Below the pieces are notes generated by a model that saw only the letters and a list, made by a program, of their open reading frames with translations, was not told the origin of the DNA and searched no databases. Position numbers and translations under genes: made by a program. This document shows positions 1 to 9,720 of a stretch of 64,000 nt of DNA, piece by piece (within the stretch, counting starts at the first letter, position 1; every line of letters starts with the position of its first letter). Source of the stretch: Agapetus fuscipes (Eukaryota; Arthropoda; Insecta; Trichoptera; Glossosomatidae); contig OX637332.1 of the NCBI GenBank assembly GCA_951799405.1, positions 8,747,001-8,811,000 on the forward strand, read 5' to 3'.

Positions 1-874
1 TATTAATTAGTTGTTATATCCATATAAAATTATAATATGGCTTATAATTTAATATGGCTTCTTACAGATATTAAATTGAGTGGCAGTATTACTTTCTAGA
101 AATATATATTTGCTACAATGTGGCATAACATAACAAATGTTAAGAACATCTTTAGAAGTGAATAATTTTATGGTAATCTATTTAAAAATCAGCAGTATGG
201 CCAGACATCAATAGTCCTTTGGTTACTTACTCGCTCCCCCAGTTCTTGTTTATCGTATACGCCAATCTTGTCAAATATGACTTTTTCATGCAGTTGTCTT
301 ATGAATCAAATTCTAAACAATCTGAGCTAAAAAAACCGTAAAACTGGATAATGTGAGAGTTCTATTAAATATTTTTTCTACTCCCATTTGGTAATTTACT
401 AATTACAAAACGGCTAACGCAATCACAATGCCATACATTTCTACACCCGTTGCATAATGTTACATTATGCAACCGGTAACCGTGTTAAAATGAACATGTG
501 CGCATGCGCATTGTCAGAATTGGAACCATTTTTTAATTTCAAATGTCAACCTTGTATGGGGGTATGAAGACCTGTCAATCCAAGATGGCCGCAAGCGATC
601 AGCTGATTAGGCTTCATACAATATTAGTGATATTCGGTAGGTAGGAATTACCGTGGTGATGAGACTTTCAGCCCTGTTCAGATGAAAATAAATAAGTATA
701 TTTTATGTGTAGAGTCAAATAAAAATTGTTAATAGTGCTATAATTTATCGAATTTATTTATCGGATTGCTCCAAATAAAGCTTTCCTTTTTTCAATGGAA
801 AATAAAAGGCTTGAAAGGAAAACAATACAAAAAATTTCACCGCAAAAAATAAACAAACTCAAAAAGTTACTTGG
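1..874. other. Non-coding AT-rich DNA, no gene seen
   Basis: No reading frame of recognisable family was found on either strand. A perfect 12-bp inverted repeat with a 1-nt centre lies at 449-473 (arm GTTGCATAATGT). Promoter-like motifs at 499-592 are listed separately. Confidence 0.5.
499..592. promoter_or_regulatory. Candidate housekeeping promoter motifs (NRF-1-like and YY1/Pho-like)
   Basis: TGCGCATGCGCA at 499-510 is the full palindromic NRF-1/Ewg consensus. AAGATGGCCGC at 582-592 resembles the YY1-type element found just downstream of many metazoan start sites. The pairing within 90 bp of otherwise AT-rich DNA suggests a promoter. It could serve a gene to the left of the window, or a non-coding first exon of the PLC gamma gene about 10.5 kb away. 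No transcript evidence is available, so this is inference from motifs. Confidence 0.35.
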
Positions 875-1098
875 TTAATAGGTGAGTATGAGGTTGATCA
901 CCTATGCTGTACAAATTTGGTTCACCTGCCAATACAACTGCAGGGCATATGTTTATTTGAGTTTTGGGTTTGAATGTTTCAGCTTATATGCAGGATGTAA
1001 AAGCGCGACCTTATACATATGTGTCGGCTTGTGGGCATGAATTCAATATGAAACCTAAATATAATTTATTTTTACAACTTAGGTTAGATTAGATAATC
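875..1098 (+). mobile_element. L-A repeat: degenerate LINE 3' end
   Basis: A diverged copy of the interspersed L-A family. The order is GTATGAGGTTGATCACC, the 'GCTGTACAAATTTGGTTCAC' block, then the terminal CTTAGGTTAGATTAGAT tail on the right. The tail defines the + orientation. Confidence 0.6.
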
Positions 1099-1945
1099 GA
1101 AGGGAATGATAAATCACACGTTTTGACAAAGGTAAGGTTTTAATTACTTCAAATGGACGAGTACATTATAATGACTATTATTCACTATTTTGTTAATTCT
1201 CTCATGGTCGTAGAAAAAGTATTGTATGCCACTGCACGTAATTAGTCTTTGTAACACTCGTGCTTTCTATTGTACCATTCGGCTGCGCCTCATGGCACAA
1301 ACTAGCACTCGTGTTAAAAAGACTATCATTACTTGGCAGTGGCATAAATAACTATTTTAAATAAATTTCTTGTTTTCATAAGACACATTGGTCCAGTACA
1401 CATGCAAACATTGTTCATGTAAAATTTTCTCAATGGCGTATACGATAAACAAGAACTAAGGCAGCGTACTGTGTAAAAGTTACAAATTCCAGAAGAAGTG
1501 CCACCCAAGTATGATATTGACTTCAAAACATCAAAACACTTTTAGAATCAGGGACTGTGACTTACAAGTTATTGAATTTCCGTGTTGTTGCTTTTGACTT
1601 CAAGAAAACGCCTTGAACTCCTTTTGAAAATAATATTATACAAGCTACTTTGTTTGACAGCCGTCTGTTGTGGGTATTACTGACACACATATTCAAGATG
1701 GGTGCAATGAAAGCTGTTGTAGGCCTACCATGGACAAGCTTTTTTGAACTTTGTACATGTAGATGCCAATGTACACATTAAAGATCACTTGATTCATAAA
1801 GCATTGTCTTGAAAAACCTTTACTTTCTGAACAATGTTAATAACATATTCCTGATATCATCAGCTGTCTAATTTTCTTGAACTTTGGTAATCCTTTTAAT
1901 GATTTTCTCTGTTCCTAAAGATCTCATTGTTTCTTTTAACCGATA
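1099..1945. other. Non-coding interval, nothing recognised
   Basis: AT-rich sequence with only short chance reading frames. No repeat family was recognised. Confidence 0.4.
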
Positions 1946-2250
1946 GAATCCCAAAATGCACGTCCATAGCACCCCAATTCCAAATCAGCAAAATGCACGT
2001 CCATAACACCACATTTCGAAATCAGCAAAATGCGCGTCCATAACACCACATTTCGAAATCAGCAAAATGCGCGTCCATAACACCACATTTCGAAATCAGC
2101 AAAATGCGCGTCCATAACACCACATTTCTAAATCAGCAAAATACGCGTCCATAACACCACATTTCGAAATCAGCAAAATGCGCGTCCATAACACCACATT
2201 TCTAAATCAGCAAAATACGCGTCCATAACACCATATTTCGAAATCAGCTA
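1946..2250. repeat. 37-bp minisatellite, about 8 units
   Basis: Tandem units of 37 bp with the core AAAATGCGCGTCCATAACAC, followed by CACATTTCGAAATCAGC. Inner units are nearly identical. The first and last are diverged, and a few units carry ATACGCG instead of ATGCGCG or TTCTA instead of TTCGA. The unit length is not a multiple of three and no coding sense is apparent. Confidence 0.9.
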
Positions 2251-3023
2251 GATGTCAGCAGGTGTATGTTTCAAAGTCATATACTTGCAGTAAGGACTTA
2301 TAAAAAGAAAGATTTTGATTCAATTGTTGCATATTTTAATATAAACAGAAAGTAATACTGAACACAAAGATTTCAACAATTTTTATTTTTTACTTTCTTG
2401 CTGGCCGAAGAGCAAAGAAGAATGTTTTGTTTTCTTATATATTTTTTAAATACCATACTTTTGAAATGTTATGTAGAATTATTAAGTCAAATGATAATGT
2501 TTTATAAGTGTTCTGTGTATCACATAGATGTTGAAAATACTAAGATATTCTGGCCGGAAAGGTTTTATGAATTCTGATGGTTTATGTAGAAAGTTGCAAA
2601 GAAAGTATGTGAGACATTAATTTAAACTATCTCTATCAACATAAGAATTATAAATGTTCATTGATATTGTGTATTTACTAAGTTCTGTTCACAATTTTAT
2701 TTTTGATCCAGGAAGTAAATTTTAATGTTACTTATTTATTTTAATGTTGTAAATGTATTTTTTCAATTTACATTTAATTTTTGCATTTCGTATTAAGGTT
2801 TATTTTTTAAATTGCATGGTCATTATTTGATAAAAATTAAAAAAATATTTATTTCAAGCAATTTTTAATTTGATTCTATTATTTTATTTTGCAGTATTTT
2901 CACAAAATACAAAAATGTGTTAAGGTCGCCATTTTATCGCTGGAACTCATTTTTTTTCTTTATTTAGATTAAAATAATGCCTTTTATTTTAATTTTATTT
3001 TTTAATAAAAAACTTCCTTTTTT
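2251..3023. other. AT-rich non-coding interval
   Basis: Very AT-rich with long T and A runs. No gene or classified repeat was seen. Confidence 0.4.
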
Positions 3024-3297
3024 TCTAATCTAATCTAATCTAACCTAAGTTGCAAAAAAATGGTACATTGGGGATTCACATTATATGCACTCTTACAAGC
3101 AGACACGCACAAATTCGCGCTTGCACATGCCGCATGTGAACCTAAAACATAAAAACCCAAATCTCAAATGGACATACATCTTACAACTCTTGCCATCCTT
3201 CCCTGAAACAGGGGTGACATTGGTAAAGTGAACCATTTTTACATCATGGGTGGTCAGCCGCATACCAACCTATAAGCCAAGGAACATACACAACAAA
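3024..3297 (-). mobile_element. L-A repeat: LINE 3' end fragment with (CTAAT)n tail
   Basis: The left edge is the tail (four CTAAT-type units). It is followed by the L-A body (GCAGACACGCACAAATTCGC, then AACAGGGGTGACATTGG, then GGTCAGCCGCATACCAACC). The tail on the left makes the element minus-oriented. The 5' side is truncated just beyond ATAAGCCAAGGAAC. Confidence 0.75.
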
Positions 3298-4003
3298 TTA
3301 CATTTTTAAAGGGTTATATATCTTCTTTTACACTTAACATGGTTATTATTTTAATTTTACTTTAACACTTTGATAATTTAATAAAACTTTCATAACAATG
3401 TGTATGTAGGTACGTGTGTTTAGGCTTATGTATTGTTGATTTTTTATGATTTTCGTTATTCTTTAGCCAATTGAATGACGATTTTTACTCTTACTTTCTT
3501 TCTGGCTGAACAACAAAAAAGTCTTGTTTGAATTGATTTCTTCTATTTTATTTTTTATTCTAACATTACTAGTTAGAATAATAAATAAAAAATGTTTTAT
3601 CATTATTAAGATTAATTTATGTTATTATTAATTACGTTAAGGTAATAGGTAGTAATTGTTTTTATGATTTTTGAGGTATTATGTTTTTAAGTTGAATGAT
3701 TATTTTGATTTTTGATTAAGCATCAAAGCATAAATTGAATGTGATTTAATGATTACTTATTATATTATGATAAAAAAAAACCTGAAGCACTAATCACTAG
3801 ATATTATTGTGAACAAAATAAAATATAACAAAAACAACAATCTTGTTATTTTTCACAAACCTTTATGTTAAGAAATAATAAAAAATGTATGAAGAATTGT
3901 GTTGTTTAATTTATTAATAAATGATAATTCTAAGTAAATACTTAATTAATTGACGGATCAGTTTAGAAAAGTAAGGCTTTTTAATATATATTATCTAATC
4001 TAA
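3298..4003. other. AT-rich non-coding interval
   Basis: No gene seen. Simple A/T-rich sequence sits between two L-A copies. Confidence 0.4.
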
Positions 4004-4247
4004 GTTGCAAAGATATGTTAAGTACATTGGGGATTCACATTACTTATATGGATTCTCACAGGCAGACACGTTCAAGTTCGTGCTTGCACATGCCGCATGT
4101 GAACCTACAACATAAAAACCCAAATCTCAAATAGGCATACACCCTGCAACTCTTGCCGTGCTTCCCTGAAACAGAGGTGACATTGGCAAAGTGGACCATT
4201 TTTTACAGCATGGGTGGTCAGCCGCATACCAACCTACAAGTCAAGGA
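4004..4247 (-). mobile_element. L-A repeat: LINE 3' end fragment
   Basis: Same body as the copy at 3024, about 1 kb away and in the same orientation. It begins with CTAATCTAAGTTGCAAAG and ends at ACAAGTCAAGGAAC. Here the tail is almost lost. Confidence 0.75.
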
Positions 4248-4492
4248 ACTATTATATATTATTTTTAAATAAGTAAAATTTTCATTTTTGTAGTTGGTTT
4301 TATCTAACAAATTGAGCTTGCATCGAGAATTCTTTCTGCTCGGGAAAACAAAACGGCAGATGAAAAAACTGCAAATAGAACATGGTCTAACTCAGGGGTC
4401 GGCAACCTTTTGTTGTAAAACGGCCAAATATTTTACGTGGGATTTAGGGCGGGCCGCACTTGAGCGGTGGCGGATATCGCACGCTTAATAAT

Positions 4493-4725
4493 TGTGATGT
4501 ATTTTGGGGATGTTTATTGTGGATGGGGGATATCAATCAGACGAACAGATGAGTCTTGGTTTCAATGTGATGTATTATTCCATTTCAGTGTTTACAAGGC
4601 GAGAGACAAAACCAGACTGCTCAGTGAAGCAATAATAATCTCTAATAATATTATATTACAATAATACATTACCTTATATATGATATTACCTACTCTAAAT
4701 AATCATATCATAATTATACATTACA
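4493..4725 (-). repeat. 3' LTR of the Gypsy element
   Basis: A 233-bp terminal repeat, TG...CA bounded, matching 8930-9162 base for base on my reading. It is the 3' LTR because the element reads on the minus strand. Confidence 0.93.
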
Positions 4726-4745
4726 CCTCCCTCACTAAATGACGA
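4726..4745 (-). promoter_or_regulatory. Polypurine tract of the Gypsy element
   Basis: The minus strand reads AGTGAGGGAGGTG immediately before the 3' LTR. This purine run is in the position where the plus-strand DNA primer is made. Confidence 0.7.
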
Positions 4746-4825
4746 ATCTACATTACATTATATCATACTTATCATACTTATCATTATAACATATTATATC
4801 AATAAAAATTATATCTTATACAATT

Positions 4826-7800
4826 TCATCTTCTTTCATCTTGGGTACCGCAGGCGGTTCTCCCCGTCTTTTTAAATGATTTCTCCCCAGGCACTACTGT
4901 ATCAAAAATGGATCTTATTTTTCTACCTATCATAAGCACGCTCGGCTCCATCCCTGTTGCTAATGATGGTGCATTTCTATGATCTACTAAAAATTCCAAA
5001 AGCTTATCTTCATAATCGTTAGGAAACATACCATTTTTCATAATTTTTTTTAAAAAACTTTTTGTTGTTTTTACCGTATTCTCCGCCAACCCGTTTGACG
5101 CTGGGTGATTTACTGCTGAAGTTAAATGCTTAATATTTAAATTTTTGCAAAACCTTTGAAAATCTACTGATGTAAATGCCGTACCATTATCCGTTACAAT
5201 GCAACTTGGAATACCTAACACTGAAAATATTCTCTTCAACTCTCTAATTGTATGCCTTGCATCAATTTTATCAACTTTTACAGCATCTATCCAATTTGAT
5301 GCTGCGTCTACTACGACTAAAAAATATTTTCCTGCTAGCGGCCCGAAAAAATCTAAATGTATCCTTTTCCAAATATGTTGTTCTACCGGCCAACTTTTCA
5401 ACTCGACTTTATCTGGAGATCCCATATTTCTTGCACATTGTGTACATTCTCTCACTGTTTTCTCAATTTCTGTATTCATCCCTAACCAAAAAAAATAATT
5501 TCTAGCCAAAGTTTTCGTTTTTACAATTCCCATGTGAGATTTGTGAATAAACTTCAAAATATCTTCCCTTAATGCCAATGGTATTACCAATCTGTTTTCA
5601 TAAAATAAACAATCATTTGATTCGCTTAACTTTTCTCTTAAAAACCACCATTTTACCAATCCATTTGTCATTTTGGATTTATTTGGCCACCCTGTTTTTA
5701 AATACTCCTTTATCTCACAAATGACCTTGTCATTACGAGATGCTTTCTTGATGCATTCTACATTTAAATTTGTTTCTACTGCAATACAGTTTAAAAATTC
5801 TCCTTCAACATCCTCAATGTTTATCTCATTTATGATCTCAATATTATCTTCCCCCTCATTATCCGTACTACTCATTGGTAACCTCGACAAAAAATCTGCT
5901 TTATTATCCTTTGACGGAACATATTCAATAGTATAATCAAATCCTTGCAAAATTAATGCATATCTTTGTAATCTATTAGCTGCCAGTATAGGTATGTTTT
6001 TATGTTCACCCAAAATGTGAACCAATGGCTTGTTGTCGCAAACTAGAATAAACTGCCTCCCATAAATATATTGAAAAAACTTTTTTAATGCGAATATAAT
6101 AGCACATGCCTCTTTATCTAAAATAGAATATTTTTTCTCTGTATTCGACAAAGTTCTACTCGCATACGCAATTGGTCTTTCTAATCCGTTCTCGTATTGA
6201 TGACAAATTATCGCCGATAGACCTTGGTCACTTGCGTCAGTAATTACCTTCACCGGTAACTCTGGATTATAATGTACCAGAATCCTATCGGAGACTAAAA
6301 TAGCTTTTACTTTATCGAAAGCTAATTGACATTCTTTTGTCCAGCTAAATTTTGCTCCTTTTTCTAATAGTTTGTACAACGGCTGCAAAACGCTAGCTAA
6401 ATCTCTTATAAAAATTCTATAATAATTTATTGCACCTAAAAAAGAGCGTACCTCCGATATGTCACTTGGAGTTTTCAAGTTTTTTATAGCTTCCACTTTA
6501 TGTTGAAGTGGTTTCACACCATCCCTCGATATTTGAAATCCCAAATATTCAACTTCTGTCAACCCAAATTCACATTTTTGTAAATTAACACTAAATCCAC
6601 TACGTTCTAAACGCTTAATTACCTCTTCCGTTGCCTTCTCCAATTCTTGCAATGTATTCCCATAAATTAACAAATCATCCATAAATGCTATCGCATCCAA
6701 CCCTTGAATTGCCGAATATAAAGCTCTGCTAAATATCGCTGGTGACGTCGTGAGACCAAAAGGAAGTACCTTGTACCTAAATAACCCAAATGGTGACGAA
6801 ATCACACAAAGATTTCTCGACTCCTCCGACAACCTAATTTGAGAAAAAGCATTTCTCAAATCTAATTTTGCATAAAATTTTGCTCCATTTACTCTATTTA
6901 TTAAATCTTCTACTCTAGGTAACGGGTACTTTATTTTTTTTAACATTGGATTCAAAGTATTTTTAAAATCGGCACATATTCTGATTTCATCATTTTTTTT
7001 TTTCACAATCACTATTGGACTTGCCATTTCACTAGTCTCTACTTTCTCAATAATACCTTCTTGTAACATGCGATCTATTTCTTTTTCTACCCTTATTCTC
7101 AAATTAAAAGGAATTGGCCTCGGGTTAACAAATTTTGCCTTAAAGTCTTTTATAACTTCTATCTCCGCTTCAAAATTTTTAAAAGTACCTGCTTTACTCT
7201 CAAAAACAGCTGGATATTTTTTTCTCATACTAGAAAAAAAATCTGCATTATAATTCGTATTATTATTTCCTACTGAATAAATATTATCGCTAACATTGAA
7301 TGAATTTATTTTAAAAGTATTCAAAAAATTCCGACCTAATAAAGAAGACGACCCTTTATATACAACAATTATTTCTATGTACTCTTTACTTCCTTGATAT
7401 TCTACTCTCATGTACTTACGACCTTTTACTTGTAGTTGAGTACCATCATAGCTTGATAATTTCAAATCACAATGTTCTAACTTAATATTTGAAAAATGTT
7501 CATTAAATATGTGCCAAGGAATAATAGTCACCCCAGAACCCGTATCTAAAATCATTTTTAGATCTGTATCATTTACCTTTACGTTTAAAAAAATGGGACC
7601 ATCCATCTCATTAATGGCCATTATTGTATTTATTCTTCGAAACTTGCATTTATTTGCATAATGACCAGATTTGTTACATTTAAAGCATTTAATATTATTA
7701 TTATTTTTATTTAAAAACTTGCATGCATTTTGTTTATGACCGAATTTACCACAGTTAAAGCATTTATAATTATTATTCCTATCACTTGAAATACTTGCAT

Positions 7801-8488
7801 GTCTAAAAATAGATTTCTTACTATCATTTGAATTATTTCGCTTGATTTCAGAATTTCGCTGTCTATCCCTTGACTTCCGAGTTTCTGTGGAATCCCTCGA
7901 ATTACACGAACTCATTAAATTTATACTTTCTGAATTGTTTTGACCACACAAATGTTCCATTGTTCTCGCTAATTCTACACATTCAGATAATTTCAATTCC
8001 ATTGCTTTTAAAAATATTCTCTGCTTTATTTTGTTCTGTCTGATACCTATTAAAAATATATCCTTCAAATTTGCCTCCAATCTATCCTCAAATTTACAGT
8101 CTACCGCAATTTTTTTCAATCTAGCTATATAATCCTTAATTGACTCGGTTTCGAGCTGTTTACATGAATAAAATGACTCCCTATACTCAAATATATTTTT
8201 TTTTACCCCACAATGACCCCCAATAATATCAATCAACTCCTCGAATTTTGCCTCCGAAATCTTTTTCGGAAAACATAGATCAGACACCGTCTGAAAAGTC
8301 TCCTTGGTGAGAGACGATAATAGAACAGCCCTTCTGCGTTCTTCAGTTAAAAACTTCTCATCATACAAAATGAGAACTTGGTCGAGCCGAAGTCTGAAGA
8401 CATCCCAATCTCCAGTCCTATGGCAAAAAGGACTTAGACTCCTCAGTGTTCCCTCCATAGTCTGAAACGGCAGAAAGAAAGAAAACAA
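4826..8488 (-). CDS. Gag-Pol polyprotein of a Ty3/Gypsy retrotransposon
   Basis: One uninterrupted 1220-codon frame encodes the structural and replication proteins of the element. In order: a Gag region (about 10-230), two CCHC zinc knuckles (about 243-285, CFNCGKFGHKQNAC and CFKCNKSGHYANKC), an aspartic protease (LDTGSG, near 314), and a reverse transcriptase (KLDLRNAFSQI near 540; FMDD near 600 in place of the usual Y/F-x-DD). RNase H follows (TDASDQGLSAII near 748). The integrase has an H-H-C-C head (HKSHMG near 980 through CTQCAR) and the D, D, E residues (LDFFGPL near 1048, TDNGTAF near 1098, LAENTV near 1134). Translation probably starts at the second Met (8458), since the first ten residues do not look conserved. 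Gag and Pol share one frame without a shift. The C terminus after the integrase core is short for the family. No envelope gene is present. Confidence 0.93.
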   Translation of the reverse strand: MFSFFLPFQTMEGTLRSLSPFCHRTGDWDVFRLRLDQVLILYDEKFLTEERRRAVLLSSLTKETFQTVSDLCFPKKISEAKFEELIDIIGGHCGVKKNIFEYRESFYSCKQLETESIKDYIARLKKIAVDCKFEDRLEANLKDIFLIGIRQNKIKQRIFLKAMELKLSECVELARTMEHLCGQNNSESINLMSSCNSRDSTETRKSRDRQRNSEIKRNNSNDSKKSIFRHASISSDRNNNYKCFNCGKFGHKQNACKFLNKNNNNIKCFKCNKSGHYANKCKFRRINTIMAINEMDGPIFLNVKVNDTDLKMILDTGSGVTIIPWHIFNEHFSNIKLEHCDLKLSSYDGTQLQVKGRKYMRVEYQGSKEYIEIIVVYKGSSSLLGRNFLNTFKINSFNVSDNIYSVGNNNTNYNADFFSSMRKKYPAVFESKAGTFKNFEAEIEVIKDFKAKFVNPRPIPFNLRIRVEKEIDRMLQEGIIEKVETSEMASPIVIVKKKNDEIRICADFKNTLNPMLKKIKYPLPRVEDLINRVNGAKFYAKLDLRNAFSQIRLSEESRNLCVISSPFGLFRYKVLPFGLTTSPAIFSRALYSAIQGLDAIAFMDDLLIYGNTLQELEKATEEVIKRLERSGFSVNLQKCEFGLTEVEYLGFQISRDGVKPLQHKVEAIKNLKTPSDISEVRSFLGAINYYRIFIRDLASVLQPLYKLLEKGAKFSWTKECQLAFDKVKAILVSDRILVHYNPELPVKVITDASDQGLSAIICHQYENGLERPIAYASRTLSNTEKKYSILDKEACAIIFALKKFFQYIYGRQFILVCDNKPLVHILGEHKNIPILAANRLQRYALILQGFDYTIEYVPSKDNKADFLSRLPMSSTDNEGEDNIEIINEINIEDVEGEFLNCIAVETNLNVECIKKASRNDKVICEIKEYLKTGWPNKSKMTNGLVKWWFLREKLSESNDCLFYENRLVIPLALREDILKFIHKSHMGIVKTKTLARNYFFWLGMNTEIEKTVRECTQCARNMGSPDKVELKSWPVEQHIWKRIHLDFFGPLAGKYFLVVVDAASNWIDAVKVDKIDARHTIRELKRIFSVLGIPSCIVTDNGTAFTSVDFQRFCKNLNIKHLTSAVNHPASNGLAENTVKTTKSFLKKIMKNGMFPNDYEDKLLEFLVDHRNAPSLATGMEPSVLMIGRKIRSIFDTVVPGEKSFKKTGRTACGTQDERR

Positions 8489-8929
8489 AAATCTTATCTG
8501 CTTCTGCGTCCGACAGTCCAGGAAACGCCTACGTGACCCTCAGAAAGTGGCTTCCACTCCCTGTAGCAGTCACCTCCAGGAAAATGACCCTCAAGGCTCC
8601 CAGCTCCTGCAGTACTCCCTGCAGCACTCCGCCCCAGTTGGATCCTCTCCTCTTGAAAAGAAAACCGCTGCAGTAACTCCCTGCAGCGATTCCTCTTGGC
8701 TCCGTGAGTTCTCTTCCTCTTGAAGAAAACCGCTCCTTCTCTTCAGACTTCTTCCAGTTCTCCCTGCAGCAACCTCGCCTCAGCTGGCTTCGTGATCCTC
8801 AGTCTTCAGATCCTTCTTCCTTCTCGAAGATTCCCACATGTTGCTCTTGCAACAATATTATTTTATTTCTTCCAAAAAAAATTTTTTTATCCCGTTTTAT
8901 ATGGTTCTTCTTTATCCTGACTGCGCCAC
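8489..8929 (-). other. 5' leader of the Gypsy element
   Basis: Untranslated leader between the primer-binding site and gag. It is unusually C/T- and CTGCAG-rich on the plus strand compared with the AT-rich element body. It contains imperfect repeats of CTCCCTGCAGCA type. Confidence 0.6.
8912..8929 (-). promoter_or_regulatory. Primer-binding site, tRNA-Ser type
   Basis: Directly inside the 5' LTR the minus strand reads G then TGGCGCAGTC. From family knowledge, this matches the 3' end (with CCA) of the tRNA-Ser used by 17.6/297-type Gypsy elements. The match weakens after 10-11 nt. Confidence 0.65.
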
Positions 8930-9162
8930 TGTGATGTATTTTGGGGATGTTTATTGTGGATGGGGGATATCAATCAGACGAACAGATGAGTCTTGGTTTC
9001 AATGTGATGTATTATTCCATTTCAGTGTTTACAAGGCGAGAGACAAAACCAGACTGCTCAGTGAAGCAATAATAATCTCTAATAATATTATATTACAATA
9101 ATACATTACCTTATATATGATATTACCTACTCTAAATAATCATATCATAATTATACATTACA
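8930..9162 (-). repeat. 5' LTR of the Gypsy element
   Basis: 233 bp, identical to 4493-4725 on my reading. It should contain the promoter for the minus-strand transcript. Confidence 0.93.
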
Positions 9163-9720
9163 ATAATAAAGAGAAATAACTCGAAAATTGGGAAAATCGA
9201 GATTTTGTAATAAAACGCAAGAACAATGCGAGAAGAATAGGTAGAATGCGACAGCCGTTCAATTTGGAGGAATATGACCGAGATAAAACATTGGCCGCCT
9301 TTTTCATCCGATAATGGTCAGCATTTCAGCAACTGCTGACTAGCACCCCCTCCCCCCCTCCCCTGCCGCGGCCTCTGGGACCCTCTTGTGAGTCATGCAT
9401 CATAAATATTAATCGATGGACCATGGACGTACGAACTACAAATGAAAATTACCCCCAAATTCACTATTAATTCTACCCCCAAAATAAATCTCATATTGTA
9501 GAATCCCCGCCAATTCAATTTGGGAATCCCACGATTCTTTCAGGTTCTCATTCAATACGCTCATTTTTATAATTTTAAATTTCTTGATAAATGCTTTTAT
9601 TTTGTCATTTACTGAAAATCGATTTGTAGTTTTCCGGCACGTGTGTTGCGGGCCGCACCAAGATGCCTCAAGGGCCGCATGCGGCCCGCGGGCCGCAGGT
9701 TGCCGACCCATGGTCGAACT

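Larger units (their letters stand above)
4493..9162 (-). mobile_element. Ty3/Gypsy LTR retrotransposon, complete and young
   Basis: A 4670-bp element in minus orientation inserted in the hAT element. The 233-bp LTRs (4493-4725 and 8930-9162) begin TGTGATG and end ATTACA, and appear identical. The 5-bp target duplication ATAAT is intact (4488-4492 and 9163-9167). A primer-binding site, a polypurine tract and a single open gag-pol frame are present. No env-like frame is seen. Identical LTRs imply a very recent insertion, possibly still polymorphic. Confidence 0.93.
4393..9712. mobile_element. Non-autonomous hAT element, split by an LTR retrotransposon
   Basis: The left end CAGGGGTCGGCAACCT (4393) and the right end AGGTTGCCGACCCATG (to 9712) are inverted repeats, 15 of 16 matching. 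They are flanked by 8-bp duplications GTCTAACT (4385-4392) and GTCGAACT (9713-9720), 7 of 8 matching. Both are hAT hallmarks. Subterminal GGGCCGC-rich sequence lies at both ends. Subtracting the nested retrotransposon (4670 bp plus a 5-bp duplication) leaves about 645 bp with no transposase, so the element was mobilised in trans. It is older than the LTR insertion it carries. Confidence 0.85.
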
